Shown here: in pieces, positions 1 to 6,830 of the stretch | Layout of the letters: each line of letters begins with the position of its first letter | Numbering within the stretch: position 1 is the first letter of the stretch | DNA from: Pullilachnospira_A gallistercoris | GTDB taxonomy: Bacteria > Bacillota > Clostridia > Lachnospirales > Lachnospiraceae | NCBI GenBank assembly: GCA_018712125.1 | Contig: DVHM01000012.1 | Location: forward strand, 1 to 11,515 | Length of the DNA stretch: 11,515 bases | Direction of reading: 5' to 3' | Translations under genes and position numbers: made by a program | The notes under the pieces: model-generated | The model's database searches: none | What the model was told of the DNA's origin: nothing | The model's input: the letters and a program-made list of their open reading frames with translations, nothing else

Positions 1-164
1 TCTCTGTCATAATCGCAGATCGTCAGGGGGATTCGCTCTCCTGCCTCGTCGATCTTCGCGATGATAAACTGTCCCGGAAGACAGTATCTGGCCACCCGGG
101 GCGCTTTCACATCCATGAGAAAGATCCTGTCGGCAAGTTTCTCTTTTCTAGTAATCGGATACAT
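1..164 (-). CDS. nfnA: NfnA-like FAD/NAD-binding reductase subunit, 5' part only
   Basis: Only the first 54 codons lie in the window; the rest runs off the left edge. The start reads MYPITRKEKLADRIFLMDVK, followed by a PGQF segment and IPLTICDYDR. This is the typical N-terminus of the sulfide/dihydroorotate dehydrogenase-like FAD/NAD-binding proteins, which include the small subunit of NADH-dependent reduced ferredoxin:NADP oxidoreductase and relatives annotated as SudB or GltA. The PGQF and ICDYDR segments belong to the FAD-binding beta-barrel. PyrK is a related alternative, but the ICDYDR wording fits NfnA better. In the family the protein is a cytoplasmic flavoprotein partnering an NfnB/GltD-like subunit, which would be expected further left. 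The ATG is supported by a GGGAGG site a few bases upstream. It begins 25 bases after the GTPase stop, so it is probably co-transcribed with it. Confidence 0.75.
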   Translation of the reverse strand, partial: MYPITRKEKLADRIFLMDVKAPRVARYCLPGQFIIAKIDEAGERIPLTICDYDR

Positions 165-189
165 ATTTTCCTCCCATAAAAATATTTTG

Positions 190-1140
190 TCAGCTGAAAT
201 AGACCAGTTCGTCTGCAGGCTTCTCAGCCTTCTCTATGGAAACCGGATACAGTACCGGGCCCACTCCCTTATATTCCTTGGCAAACTCCACCTTGACCTC
301 AGCGGTCAGACGGATCCAGGATTTGTGCTCGATCTGGGGCGCCTGATCGGACTTGCACTTCATGCCCAGAAACGTGATGTCCTCCACACAGCAGGTCATG
401 GCAAAACGCCCCGGCACAAACACATTCCGGCGGAGCTTTCCGTCGGCGGGATTGTACACCAGCGCCAGAAACCGCACTTTCTTGTGATCATATTTCTTCG
501 GATTGTCCATGGCATCCATGAACCACAGGGCATAATCCGCGTCGGAGATGTCAATGATATCCGCGTTCAGATCGAAGGGAAGCTCCTCCTCCCGCTCGTC
601 GATGGTGCCGTCCGCCCGCTCATAGACAATCTGGGCCGGCCGGTTGACCGCCTTGATGCTCCCGCGGAATTTGCTCTTCGGCGTGTTGTCGTCGCATCGG
701 TTGAAGATGACGACCTCCGCCTTGAAGAGCTGCTCCATCATCATGGTCCGCATGTTGGTCAGGTACATCTCAAAAGTCTGGGCGTCCACCGTGGCCAGAG
801 ACTGAACGATAACCCAGAACTCCGGCAAATCCATCTCATACAAAAGATCCGCGTCCCAGGTACCGTTGTATTCTAGAAATACCACGTCCGGATGATACTC
901 TACCGAGAGAGCCTCCAGCTTCTCCGGCGTGAAATCCTCCTGGGATTCGATCATCGCCACCCTGGCGTTTACCGTCTTTAATTTTTCTTCATCGTACTCC
1001 ACCTCGCCGTCCTCGCAGGCGATGATCAGAATACGGTCGTCGTCTTCCGCAAAACCGTTCTCAAACAGGGTCTCCTGTATCAGCGTCGTCTTTCCGCTGT
1101 CCATGAAGCCTGTGAAAACATACACCGGAATTTCAGGCAT
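190..1140 (-). CDS. COG0523-like GTPase with C-terminal DUF1980/TIGR03943-like domain
   Basis: This 316-residue protein opens with a P-loop, GFMDSGKTT (residues 11-19), in the G3E/COG0523 style. A Walker B-like strand, VVFLEYNG (86-93), follows, and FNRCDD (146-151) stands at the usual NKxD position. The CxCC metal-binding motif typical of COG0523 is absent; the corresponding stretch reads ACEDGE. From about residue 222 the protein departs from the usual CobW C-terminal domain. VPGRFAMTCCVEDITFLG (242-259), SWIRL (274-278) and a late Pro-Ala-Asp-Glu-Leu-Val-Tyr segment resemble the C-terminal half of DUF1980/TIGR03943 proteins (YcgQ type). That match is from memory of the family pattern. The role is probably GTP-dependent handling of a metal or cofactor; the substrate is unknown. 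It lies 41 bases downstream of the His-rich GTPase, with an AAGAGG-type site before the ATG, so the two are probably one operon. Confidence 0.75.
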   Translation of the reverse strand: MPEIPVYVFTGFMDSGKTTLIQETLFENGFAEDDDRILIIACEDGEVEYDEEKLKTVNARVAMIESQEDFTPEKLEALSVEYHPDVVFLEYNGTWDADLLYEMDLPEFWVIVQSLATVDAQTFEMYLTNMRTMMMEQLFKAEVVIFNRCDDNTPKSKFRGSIKAVNRPAQIVYERADGTIDEREEELPFDLNADIIDISDADYALWFMDAMDNPKKYDHKKVRFLALVYNPADGKLRRNVFVPGRFAMTCCVEDITFLGMKCKSDQAPQIEHKSWIRLTAEVKVEFAKEYKGVGPVLYPVSIEKAEKPADELVYFS

Positions 1141-1181
1141 TACCTCTTACTTCCTTTCTTTTCGTCTTCCGCGCTGTCCGG

Positions 1182-2324
1182 TTACGCGATGCCGAACAGT
1201 TCTTCCAGCTTATGCTCGTCGATGTCGGTGCCGATGACCACCAGACGGCCCGTGTAATCCGGCTCGCCGTCCCGCAGCTCATACTCGCCGTCCACCAGAT
1301 CAAAGTAGATCCAGCTTCCGTCCACGGACTCCACCATACCCTTGGACCGGAGAATGGTGCCGTAATCCGCCGTCTCCGCAAAAGCCTTCAGAGCGTTCTC
1401 GACGGTCTCTCTTGTAAACTTGTGAGGCGTCTCCTTGCCCCAGCTGGTAAACACGTCGTCGGCGTGATGATGCCCGTGCTCATGGTCATGATCATGGCAA
1501 CCGCAGGTGCAGCCCTCTCCGTGGTCATGATCGTGATGATGCTCATGGCCCTCATGGTCGTGATCGTGATGATGCTCATGGCCCTCGTGGTCGTGATCGT
1601 GATGATGCTCGTGCTCCTCGTGATCGTGGTCATGGTGGTGCTCATGGCCCTCGTGATCATGATCATGGTGGTGCTCATGCTCGTGTGCCTCGTGGGCAGC
1701 CTCCGCCAGGGTCTTCATCTCCAGATTGTCCTGCCCTTCCATGACCTTTAAGATCTGCGCTCCGGGAATCTGATCCCAGGGTGTCGTGATGACCGCTGCC
1801 TTCGGGTTCAAAGCCTGGATCTGCTTCACACAGAATTCCAGCTGCTCGGGCTTTGCCTTCTGAGTCCTGCTGAGCACTACCGTCGTAGCGTACTCAATCT
1901 GATTGTTGAAAAACTCGCCGAAAGCCTTCATCTGCTTGGAGGCTTTCAGGGCATTTACCACCGTAACCAGGCCGTTTAACTTCACGTCGTGATCCTTCTC
2001 CAGATCAATTACAGAAGTCATAACGTCGGATAGTTTGCCGACGCCGGAGGGCTCGATCAGAATGCGGTCCGGAGCAAACCGGTCCAGCACTTCCACCATA
2101 TTTTTCGCGAAATCTCCCACCAGGGAACAGCAGATACATCCCGAATTCATCTCGGAGATCTCGATGCCGGCATCCTTCAGGAAACCGCCGTCGATTCCCA
2201 CCTCGCCGAACTCATTCTCAATGAGGACAATCTTCTCGCCTGAAAAGGCCTCGTCCAGCATTTTCTTGATAAACGTTGTCTTCCCGGCCCCGAGGAAACC
2301 GGAAATAATGTCAATCTTCGTCAT
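1182..2324 (-). CDS. COG0523 (CobW/ZNG1-type) metallochaperone GTPase with His-rich insert
   Basis: This 380-residue protein has Walker A GFLGAGKTT (9-17), the family CxCC motif in SGCICCSLVG (61-70), and the ExxG switch motif IEPSGVG (90-96). It has a C-terminal CobW_C-like domain from about residue 291 that includes the segment LRSKGMV (325-331). Between the domains, residues 211-288 hold about 39 histidines, including five 11-residue repeats, followed by Cys272, Cys274 and Cys276. Proteins of this family use GTP hydrolysis to deliver metals, commonly zinc, to client enzymes; His-rich stretches are thought to store or capture metal. The position usually occupied by NKxD reads SRTQ (152-155), so guanine specificity may rest on other residues. 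It is the first gene of the minus-strand operon, behind a promoter and a palindromic operator candidate. The ATG is preceded by an AGAAGG-type site. The family call is secure, but the metal is not visible from sequence. Confidence 0.92.
   Translation of the reverse strand: MTKIDIISGFLGAGKTTFIKKMLDEAFSGEKIVLIENEFGEVGIDGGFLKDAGIEISEMNSGCICCSLVGDFAKNMVEVLDRFAPDRILIEPSGVGKLSDVMTSVIDLEKDHDVKLNGLVTVVNALKASKQMKAFGEFFNNQIEYATTVVLSRTQKAKPEQLEFCVKQIQALNPKAAVITTPWDQIPGAQILKVMEGQDNLEMKTLAEAAHEAHEHEHHHDHDHEGHEHHHDHDHEEHEHHHDHDHEGHEHHHDHDHEGHEHHHDHDHGEGCTCGCHDHDHEHGHHHADDVFTSWGKETPHKFTRETVENALKAFAETADYGTILRSKGMVESVDGSWIYFDLVDGEYELRDGEPDYTGRLVVIGTDIDEHKLEELFGIA
1515..1679 (-). repeat. Five in-frame 33-bp tandem repeats encoding HEHHHDHDHEG
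   Basis: Five consecutive 11-codon units encode residues 216-270 of the His-rich GTPase. Four read HEHHHDHDHEG or HEHHHDHDHEE, and the last ends HGE. At DNA level the copies are similar but not identical, mainly at third positions. The copies follow each other directly with no spacers, so this is a coding tandem array and not CRISPR. Copy number is likely to vary between strains by slippage. Confidence 0.9.
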
Positions 2325-2354
2325 TTATAAAACCTTCTTTCCAAAAGTGATATG

Positions 2355-2367
2355 TGACAATTTGTCA
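2355..2367. promoter_or_regulatory. Perfect palindrome, candidate operator of the GTPase operon
   Basis: TGACAA-T-TTGTCA is a perfect 6-1-6 palindrome. It sits just downstream of the predicted transcription start of the minus-strand operon and 31 bases before the first ATG. This position suits a repressor operator. A 6-1-6 layout around a single central base is reminiscent of Fur/Zur/PerR-class sites, but the bases do not match the consensus for any of these that I know. The regulator is therefore unknown. Confidence 0.5.
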
Positions 2368-2377
2368 TACGAAGTTA

Positions 2378-2405
2378 ATTATAACACATTTTTAGCAGGA
2401 AACAA
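2378..2405 (-). promoter_or_regulatory. Sigma-A type promoter of the GTPase operon
   Basis: On the minus strand, a perfect TATAAT -10 box (complement of 2378-2383) is preceded by 16 bases and then a TTGTTT -35 box (complement of 2400-2405). Transcription would start near 2371, leaving a leader of about 47 bases that contains the palindrome at 2355-2367. No other gene lies between this promoter and the GTPase start. Confidence 0.65.
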
Positions 2406-2442
2406 CGAAAAAATGTTGACCCTCCGCACTTTTCCATTACCC

Positions 2443-2470
2443 TGTTCCATTGCCGTAAATCTGTGATAAA
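2443..2470 (+). promoter_or_regulatory. Probable promoter of the LUD-domain gene
   Basis: The best candidate is an extended -10, TGTGATAAA (2462-2470). A weak -35-like TGTTCC (2443-2448) lies 16 bases upstream of the GATAAA hexamer. The -35 match is poor, so the extended TG may carry the activity. The LUD gene starts 38 bases further on, behind an AAGGAGG ribosome binding site. Confidence 0.4.
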
Positions 2471-2508
2471 ATGAGAGGCAGAAAAAGTTTAACAAGGAGG
2501 ATGGATCT

Positions 2509-3147
2509 ATGACACCTATGGAAAAACACCAGTCCCAGGTCGCGGCGCGCGTTCTGGAAGAACTGAAAAAAAGATCGATGGAAGGCTACTACTGCCGCAC
2601 GGCCCAGGAGGCGGCGGACCTGGTCTCCTCCCTGATCGCCGACGGGGAGACGGTAACCTTCGGCGGCTCCATGACGATTGGAGAAACCGGCATTCTCGAT
2701 GCCCTGAAAAAGAGAACGGATCTGACGATTCTGGACCGCGGCGAGGCAAAATCCCCGGAGGAAGTGCAGAAGATCTACCGCCGGGCTTTCTCCTGCGACA
2801 CTTACCTGATGAGCGCCAACGCCATTACCAGGGACGGACAACTGGTCAACATCGACGGAAACGGCAACCGGGTGGCAGCTCTGTGTTTCGGCCCGAAGCA
2901 GGTGCTGGTCATCGCCGGCATGAACAAAGTCAGCGAGACTTTAGAGGAGGCCGTCAGCCGGGCCAAAAACACCGCTGCCCCTGTCAACTGTCTGCGGCTG
3001 AACAAGGAGACTCCCTGTGCCAGGACAGGCGCGTGCGGCAACTGCCAGTCCCCCGACTGCATCTGCTCCCAGACCGTCATTACCCGCCACTGCTCTCCCG
3101 CCGGACGGATCAAGGTCATCCTGATCGAGGGCAGTTGGGGTTATTGA
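2509..3147 (+). CDS. LUD-domain (LutC/YkgG-type, DUF162) protein
   Basis: This 212-residue protein matches the LUD fold seen in lactate-utilisation proteins LutB/LutC and in many stand-alone Firmicutes relatives. Typical blocks are FGGSMTIGETG (51-61), SANAITRDGQLVNIDGNGNR (102-121) and FGPKQVLVIAGMNKV (127-141). The C-terminal part holds Cys170, 176, 179, 184, 186 and 195, partly as CxxC and CxC pairs, which suggests a metal or iron-sulfur site. LutA and LutB are not adjacent, so an actual role in lactate oxidation is not supported here; the biochemical role of lone LUD proteins is uncertain. No signal peptide or membrane segment is visible. The start is fixed by AAGGAGG with good spacing; the in-frame Met4 is less well placed. 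It is transcribed divergently from the GTPase operon. Confidence 0.88.
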   Translation: MTPMEKHQSQVAARVLEELKKRSMEGYYCRTAQEAADLVSSLIADGETVTFGGSMTIGETGILDALKKRTDLTILDRGEAKSPEEVQKIYRRAFSCDTYLMSANAITRDGQLVNIDGNGNRVAALCFGPKQVLVIAGMNKVSETLEEAVSRAKNTAAPVNCLRLNKETPCARTGACGNCQSPDCICSQTVITRHCSPAGRIKVILIEGSWGY

Positions 3148-3225
3148 AGCTTTACCCGGTCTTTGTGCGACAAATGTTCTGCACAACGAATATGATCAGG
3201 AATACAGAATTTTTTGGAGGAACCT

Positions 3226-3984
3226 ATGGAAAAAACAGATAGCAACACAAGAGAACTTCGCGAAGACTTATGATGTCCCCAAAGTTTACGATCAGATCGA
3301 CGACGTCTTTACCGATCCCGACGTGGATGTCATCTACATTTCCACGCCCCACAACACCCATATCGGGTATCTGAGAAAAGCTCTGAAAAACGGAAAGCAT
3401 GTACTCTGCGAGAAGTCCATTACCCTAAATTCCGCGGAACTCTCAGAAGCGGCGGAACTGGCCCGGGAACATCATGTAGTGCTGGCGGAGGCCATGACCA
3501 TTTACCATATGCCCATTTACCGGCGCGCTGCTGGATATCGGCGTCTACGCCCTCTCCCTGGCCCGTTGGTTCTTCTCGGAGACACCGGATCAGATAACCT
3601 TCCCAGGCCCGCTTTGCCCCCACCGGCGTGGATGAACAGGCCTCCATCCTGCTGATGAATCCGAAGGAGGAGATGGCGGGCATTACCCTCTCCCTTCACG
3701 CCAAACAGCCCAAGCGGGCGACCCTCTCCTACGACAGGGCTTACATCGAGATCTTCGAGTACCCCAGGGCATCGGAGGCTGTCATTACCTGGACGGAGGA
3801 TGGCAGAAAGGAAGCCCTTCGGGAAGGGGACACAAAAATGGCCCTTTCCTATGAAGTTTCCGACATGGAAAAGACCATTCTCACCGGCGAGGACGCCATG
3901 TATTTATCCTACTCCCGGGACGTGATGAAGATCATGACAAAGCTCCGGCAGGACTGGGGCATGAAATATCCCGAGGAGGAGTGA
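3226..3984 (+). pseudogene. Decayed Gfo/Idh/MocA-family oxidoreductase
   Basis: Pieces of one Gfo/Idh/MocA dehydrogenase are spread over all three plus-strand frames. A good start (GGAGG, then ATG at 3226) opens frame 1 but reaches a stop at 3271-3273. Family sequence resumes in frame 2 from about 3255 (ENFAKTYDVPKVYD, IYISTPHNTH, KHVLCEKS) up to MPIY at 3520. The N-terminal GxGxxG nucleotide-binding strand is missing. At 3521/3522 the text jumps to GALLDIGVYALSLARWFF in frame 3, skipping roughly 45 expected residues. Near 3600 one extra T in a CCTTCCC run shifts to frame 1, where FAPTGVDEQASILL and the C-terminal domain continue to the stop at 3984. Members of this family oxidise or reduce sugars and sugar derivatives with NAD(P). 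No functional enzyme can be made without the Rossmann motif. The stop is 5 bases from the convergent GH43 stop. Confidence 0.85.
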
Positions 3985-3989
3985 CGCGG

Positions 3990-5432
3990 CTACGCCAGCG
4001 TAAACTCCAGGAAATCCAGCTTTCCTTTTCCCTCGAACCGGAAAAAGAGCGCCCTGACACCCGGTTCCATGGAAACCTTGCCGGAGAAAGACTTCCATTC
4101 CTTCGCCGGCTCCAGCACGATCGCACCCACCGGAGTTCCCTTCGGTTCTGTGGAGATAACCAGTTTTCCCCTGGCACTGCCCCTTACCTTCACGGAGATT
4201 TCCTCTATATCCTCAAACCGGAAATACTTATATCCGGCGGTCATTCCATTTTTCCCGTTGGCAATATACTGCCTTGGCTCCGGGCATTTTCCCGCGTCGT
4301 CCGGCGAAAAGTCCGGTCCGTCCTGGGTAATATAGGGATGGCGTCCGCCCATAGCCAGCACATGAGAAAATGTAGGCGTAACCGATCCGTACAGGTTGCA
4401 GGCGATGGACGCCGGGTAGGTGCCCTTCCCCTCCAGCGGACCGCCGTTCAACCCGCAGGAGGTAAGCTCCACCTGAAGAATGGTTCCATCCTCCAGAATC
4501 TCAACCTCCTCAGCGCATCCCTGCCGGGAGAACATACTGCGGTTGGTCTGCCTGTGATAGAAAATATAGTATTTCCCGTCGATGCATTCCAGGCCGCCGT
4601 GATTGTTCCCGTAGCAACAGACCGGAACACTTCCCTCCTTTTCCGGAAAGAGGTCACAGTTGCTGACGATCACGCCGCCATATCGATATCCGCCGTCAGG
4701 GCGGTCGCTGACGGCGTAACACAGTTCATGAAGATTGACCGACGAGTACACCAGGTAATAGTTTCCTCTGATTTTACGTATGGAGCTGGCCTCAAAGAAT
4801 TCGTGTCCCTCAAATCCCGTTCCCTCCGACTCTCCGAGGGTCGGAAGCATTTTTCTCGGTTCTTTCTTTATGGTAATCATATCGTCGGAAAGTTCCATGA
4901 CTACAGAAACCTTCGGCTCTTTCCCGATATCTCTCGGCACTCTGGGTCCGTTTCCGGAATACAAATAGATGGATCCGTCGTCATCGATGAAGACACCCGG
5001 ATCAAACTGGATCGTATCCCCCTCCCGCTCTCCGATAATGCCGCCGGAGGTGTCCTGCACCAGGCCGTAAAACGCATACTGTCCCGCCGGCGAATCGCAG
5101 ACCGCCACGCCGATGGAGCGGATTTTATCGTCCGGGCAGTAGTAGAGATAATAGCGTCCGTCCTTTCCCCTTACCACATCCGGCGCCCAGAGCTCGTGGT
5201 TTCCATCCCTCATCCTAGGATCCTGGGTCTTTTTGTAGATGACGCCCTCGTAGCGCCATTCTTTCAGATTGTTCACAGCCGCGGAATAGCAAACATAATC
5301 GTTGAGGCAGAATTTCTTTCCGTCAAAACGGTCGTGGCTCCCGTAGACATAAATTCTGTCCCCGAACACGTGGGGTTCCCCGTCGGGGATATACTCGTAC
5401 AGCGGCAGATACGGATTCATTGCCTGTCTCAT
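3990..5432 (-). CDS. Glycoside hydrolase family 43 enzyme with C-terminal beta-sandwich domain
   Basis: With the chosen start the protein has 480 residues. A five-bladed beta-propeller GH43 domain spans about residues 5-320. The expected acidic triad is visible: Asp17 in YIPDGEPHVFGD (base), Asp144 in QFDPGVF (pKa modulator) and Glu214 in EFFEASSIRK (acid). The region from about 400 to the end, including YKYFRFEDIEEISVKVRG, looks like a CBM6-type beta-sandwich. GH43 enzymes are mostly beta-xylosidases and alpha-L-arabinofuranosidases; specificity cannot be read here. No signal peptide is present, so it is probably cytoplasmic and acts on imported oligosaccharides. An upstream in-frame ATG at 5474 exists, but GGGAGG seven bases before the ATG at 5432 decides for the shorter form. 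It diverges from the AraC gene, its likely regulator. Confidence 0.9.
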   Translation of the reverse strand: MRQAMNPYLPLYEYIPDGEPHVFGDRIYVYGSHDRFDGKKFCLNDYVCYSAAVNNLKEWRYEGVIYKKTQDPRMRDGNHELWAPDVVRGKDGRYYLYYCPDDKIRSIGVAVCDSPAGQYAFYGLVQDTSGGIIGEREGDTIQFDPGVFIDDDGSIYLYSGNGPRVPRDIGKEPKVSVVMELSDDMITIKKEPRKMLPTLGESEGTGFEGHEFFEASSIRKIRGNYYLVYSSVNLHELCYAVSDRPDGGYRYGGVIVSNCDLFPEKEGSVPVCCYGNNHGGLECIDGKYYIFYHRQTNRSMFSRQGCAEEVEILEDGTILQVELTSCGLNGGPLEGKGTYPASIACNLYGSVTPTFSHVLAMGGRHPYITQDGPDFSPDDAGKCPEPRQYIANGKNGMTAGYKYFRFEDIEEISVKVRGSARGKLVISTEPKGTPVGAIVLEPAKEWKSFSGKVSMEPGVRALFFRFEGKGKLDFLEFTLA

Positions 5433-5485
5433 GATGTTCCCTCCCAATATCCTGCGTTTTTCACATATTCTCATTTCTTTCTGAC

Positions 5486-5507
5486 TTCGAGTACCATCAT
5501 ACTTGAA
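5486..5507. promoter_or_regulatory. Imperfect inverted repeat over the GH43/AraC divergent promoters
   Basis: TTCGAGTA-ccatca-TACTTGAA pairs at 7 of 8 positions per arm, and two further flanking bases include one more match. The site covers a minus-strand -10-like TATGAT (complement of 5496-5501) suited to GH43 and overlaps the plus-strand -35 TTGAAT of the AraC gene. A regulator bound here could affect both directions. Which protein binds is not known. Confidence 0.4.
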
Positions 5508-5531
5508 TTAAGAAGAAAAATCATTTACGAT
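5503..5531 (+). promoter_or_regulatory. Probable promoter of the AraC-family gene
   Basis: TTGAAT (5503-5508) and TACGAT (5526-5531) are separated by 17 bases, a good sigma-A arrangement. Transcription would begin near 5539, about 60 bases before the AraC ATG. The remainder of the intergenic region is AT-rich and shows no gene. Confidence 0.5.
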
Positions 5532-5597
5532 AAAAGTCATAAAATTCTCTTTTTCGGACATTTTCCAAATTACTCTCAGCTTAAGGAGGTCACACGG

Positions 5598-6728
5598 ATG
5601 GAGGACAATATCAACGTCTGCGCTTATCCCATGACCGACCTGGAAAAACAGTTGAAGCGCTGCTTTTTCTCAAGGCCGGATCTTCGGGACAAAATATTGA
5701 CACCGGAGGAACTCTCCGCCTACATCCTCTGGCTGGTAACCACTCAGCGTCCGCTGCCTACCGCGGGCAACGCCATGGAAACCCCCATTGCCAGAATACT
5801 GCTCTCCGCCGCAGATACGACGCCACCTGCTCCAACTGCTCTGAAAAAAGCCCTTGCCGCCTGCTTCAGCGAGCAGGATGAATCCCGCTACCTCCCGGAG
5901 AAAAAAGATATCTCCCTGGACCGCATGATGCGCTATATGCCGGCCCACTGGCACACCTCCGACAGCTTTGAACTCTACTATGTCTTCTCCGGGGAGTGCC
6001 CGATCCATTTTCCGGGGGAAACTGTGGTCTGCCATCCCGGTTCCGTGTTGATCGCCGCCCCCGGCGCCCTCCACGCCACGCCCTGCTACGGAGATGACCG
6101 GGTGCTGATGACCTCCCTGGTCCGGGCCAGCACCTTTGAACGTGTCTTCTGGAACCAGCTCAACTCCCAGAATCTGATGTCTGTCTTCTTCCGCCAGGCG
6201 CTGCATCAGGGAGGATCCGCCGCCTACCTCTGGTTCGATGCCCCCAGGGACAGAGAATTGGAAGATCTTCTGACCTGCATGGAACAGGAACTGTCCCAGG
6301 AACTCCCCTACAGTTCCCAGATGGTCAACACTCTCATGAGCGCCTTTTTCCTTCTGCTTCTGCGGCGCTACGAACAGACAGCCCAGCTTCCCCGGACGGG
6401 AGATCTGCACTGGAAACGGGAGTTTTCCGCCCTCTTCCAGTACATTCAGGAACACGCCGCCACGGCTTCTCTCCCCGAGATCGCCGCTCGCTTCCACTAC
6501 AGCGAACGGCAGATCAGCCGCATCGTAAAAATGTGTACCGGCATGAACTACGCCCATCTGATCACAAAGCTTCGCATGGAAAAGGCCGCCCTGCTGTTGA
6601 AGCAGAGCAGCCTTACCATGGATGAGATCGCCGCCGCCGTGGGTTATTCCGGCGTCAGCAGCTTTTACCGGGCTTTCGAGCAGTACTACTCCTGTTCCCC
6701 GGGCAGCTACCGGAAAACCAACCTCTGA
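5598..6728 (+). CDS. AraC-family transcriptional regulator with cupin sensor domain
   Basis: The 376-residue protein has an N-terminal region, then a cupin-like sensor from about residue 110 (MPAHWHTSDSFELYYVFSG, then HPGSVLIAAPGALHA). A C-terminal AraC DNA-binding domain covers about 275-376. Its two helix-turn-helix units are visible as LPEIAARFHYSERQISRIVK and MDEIAAAVGYSGVSSFYRAF, and the family ending CSPGSYRK is present. The reading frame stays open far upstream, antisense through GH43, but AAGGAGG eight bases before the ATG at 5598 and the start of normal protein sequence settle the start. Such regulators usually sense a sugar and activate neighbouring glycan genes. The divergent GH43 gene is the obvious target and the convergent GH3 gene a possible one. 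Confidence 0.9.
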   Translation: MEDNINVCAYPMTDLEKQLKRCFFSRPDLRDKILTPEELSAYILWLVTTQRPLPTAGNAMETPIARILLSAADTTPPAPTALKKALAACFSEQDESRYLPEKKDISLDRMMRYMPAHWHTSDSFELYYVFSGECPIHFPGETVVCHPGSVLIAAPGALHATPCYGDDRVLMTSLVRASTFERVFWNQLNSQNLMSVFFRQALHQGGSAAYLWFDAPRDRELEDLLTCMEQELSQELPYSSQMVNTLMSAFFLLLLRRYEQTAQLPRTGDLHWKREFSALFQYIQEHAATASLPEIAARFHYSERQISRIVKMCTGMNYAHLITKLRMEKAALLLKQSSLTMDEIAAAVGYSGVSSFYRAFEQYYSCSPGSYRKTNL

Positions 6729-6830
6729 CATAGCCAGTGGCATAACCGGTTTTCTATGACCGGGACAGCTGTTTGCAGCAGCATCCGATGTGAAAAACGT
6801 TCCGGCGGCAGCTGTGTCGAAAGTTTCCGC

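Noticed and set aside
61..876. A 271-codon plus-strand frame opposite the second GTPase
   Set aside because: It is antisense to a gene with recognisable motifs and a good ribosome binding site, and shows no family features of its own.
1515..1679. CRISPR-like regular repeats
   Set aside because: The 33-bp units are contiguous with no spacers and encode in-frame His/Asp/Glu repeats.
3163..3186. TTGTGC-n12-GCACAA inverted repeat after the LUD gene
   Set aside because: The arms are only six bases, the loop is long, and there is no T-run or convincing promoter around it. It is likely chance.
5433..5474. Longer GH43 N-terminus from the upstream ATG
   Set aside because: The extra 14 codons contain the ribosome binding site for the ATG at 5432, and the family sequence begins only after that ATG.
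3981..6728. A 915-codon plus-strand open frame across GH43 and AraC
   Set aside because: The part before 5598 is antisense to a clear GH43 gene and has no protein-like features. The AraC gene has its own ribosome binding site and start at 5598; the frame is open upstream only by chance.
5670..6743. A 357-codon minus-strand frame opposite AraC
   Set aside because: It is a shadow of the AraC coding sequence with Gly-rich low-information text and no plausible ribosome binding site.
6746..6763. CCGGT/ACCGG hairpin between AraC and GH3 as a terminator
   Set aside because: The stem is only five base pairs and no T-run follows on either strand. The rest of 6729-6830 shows no gene or clear signal.
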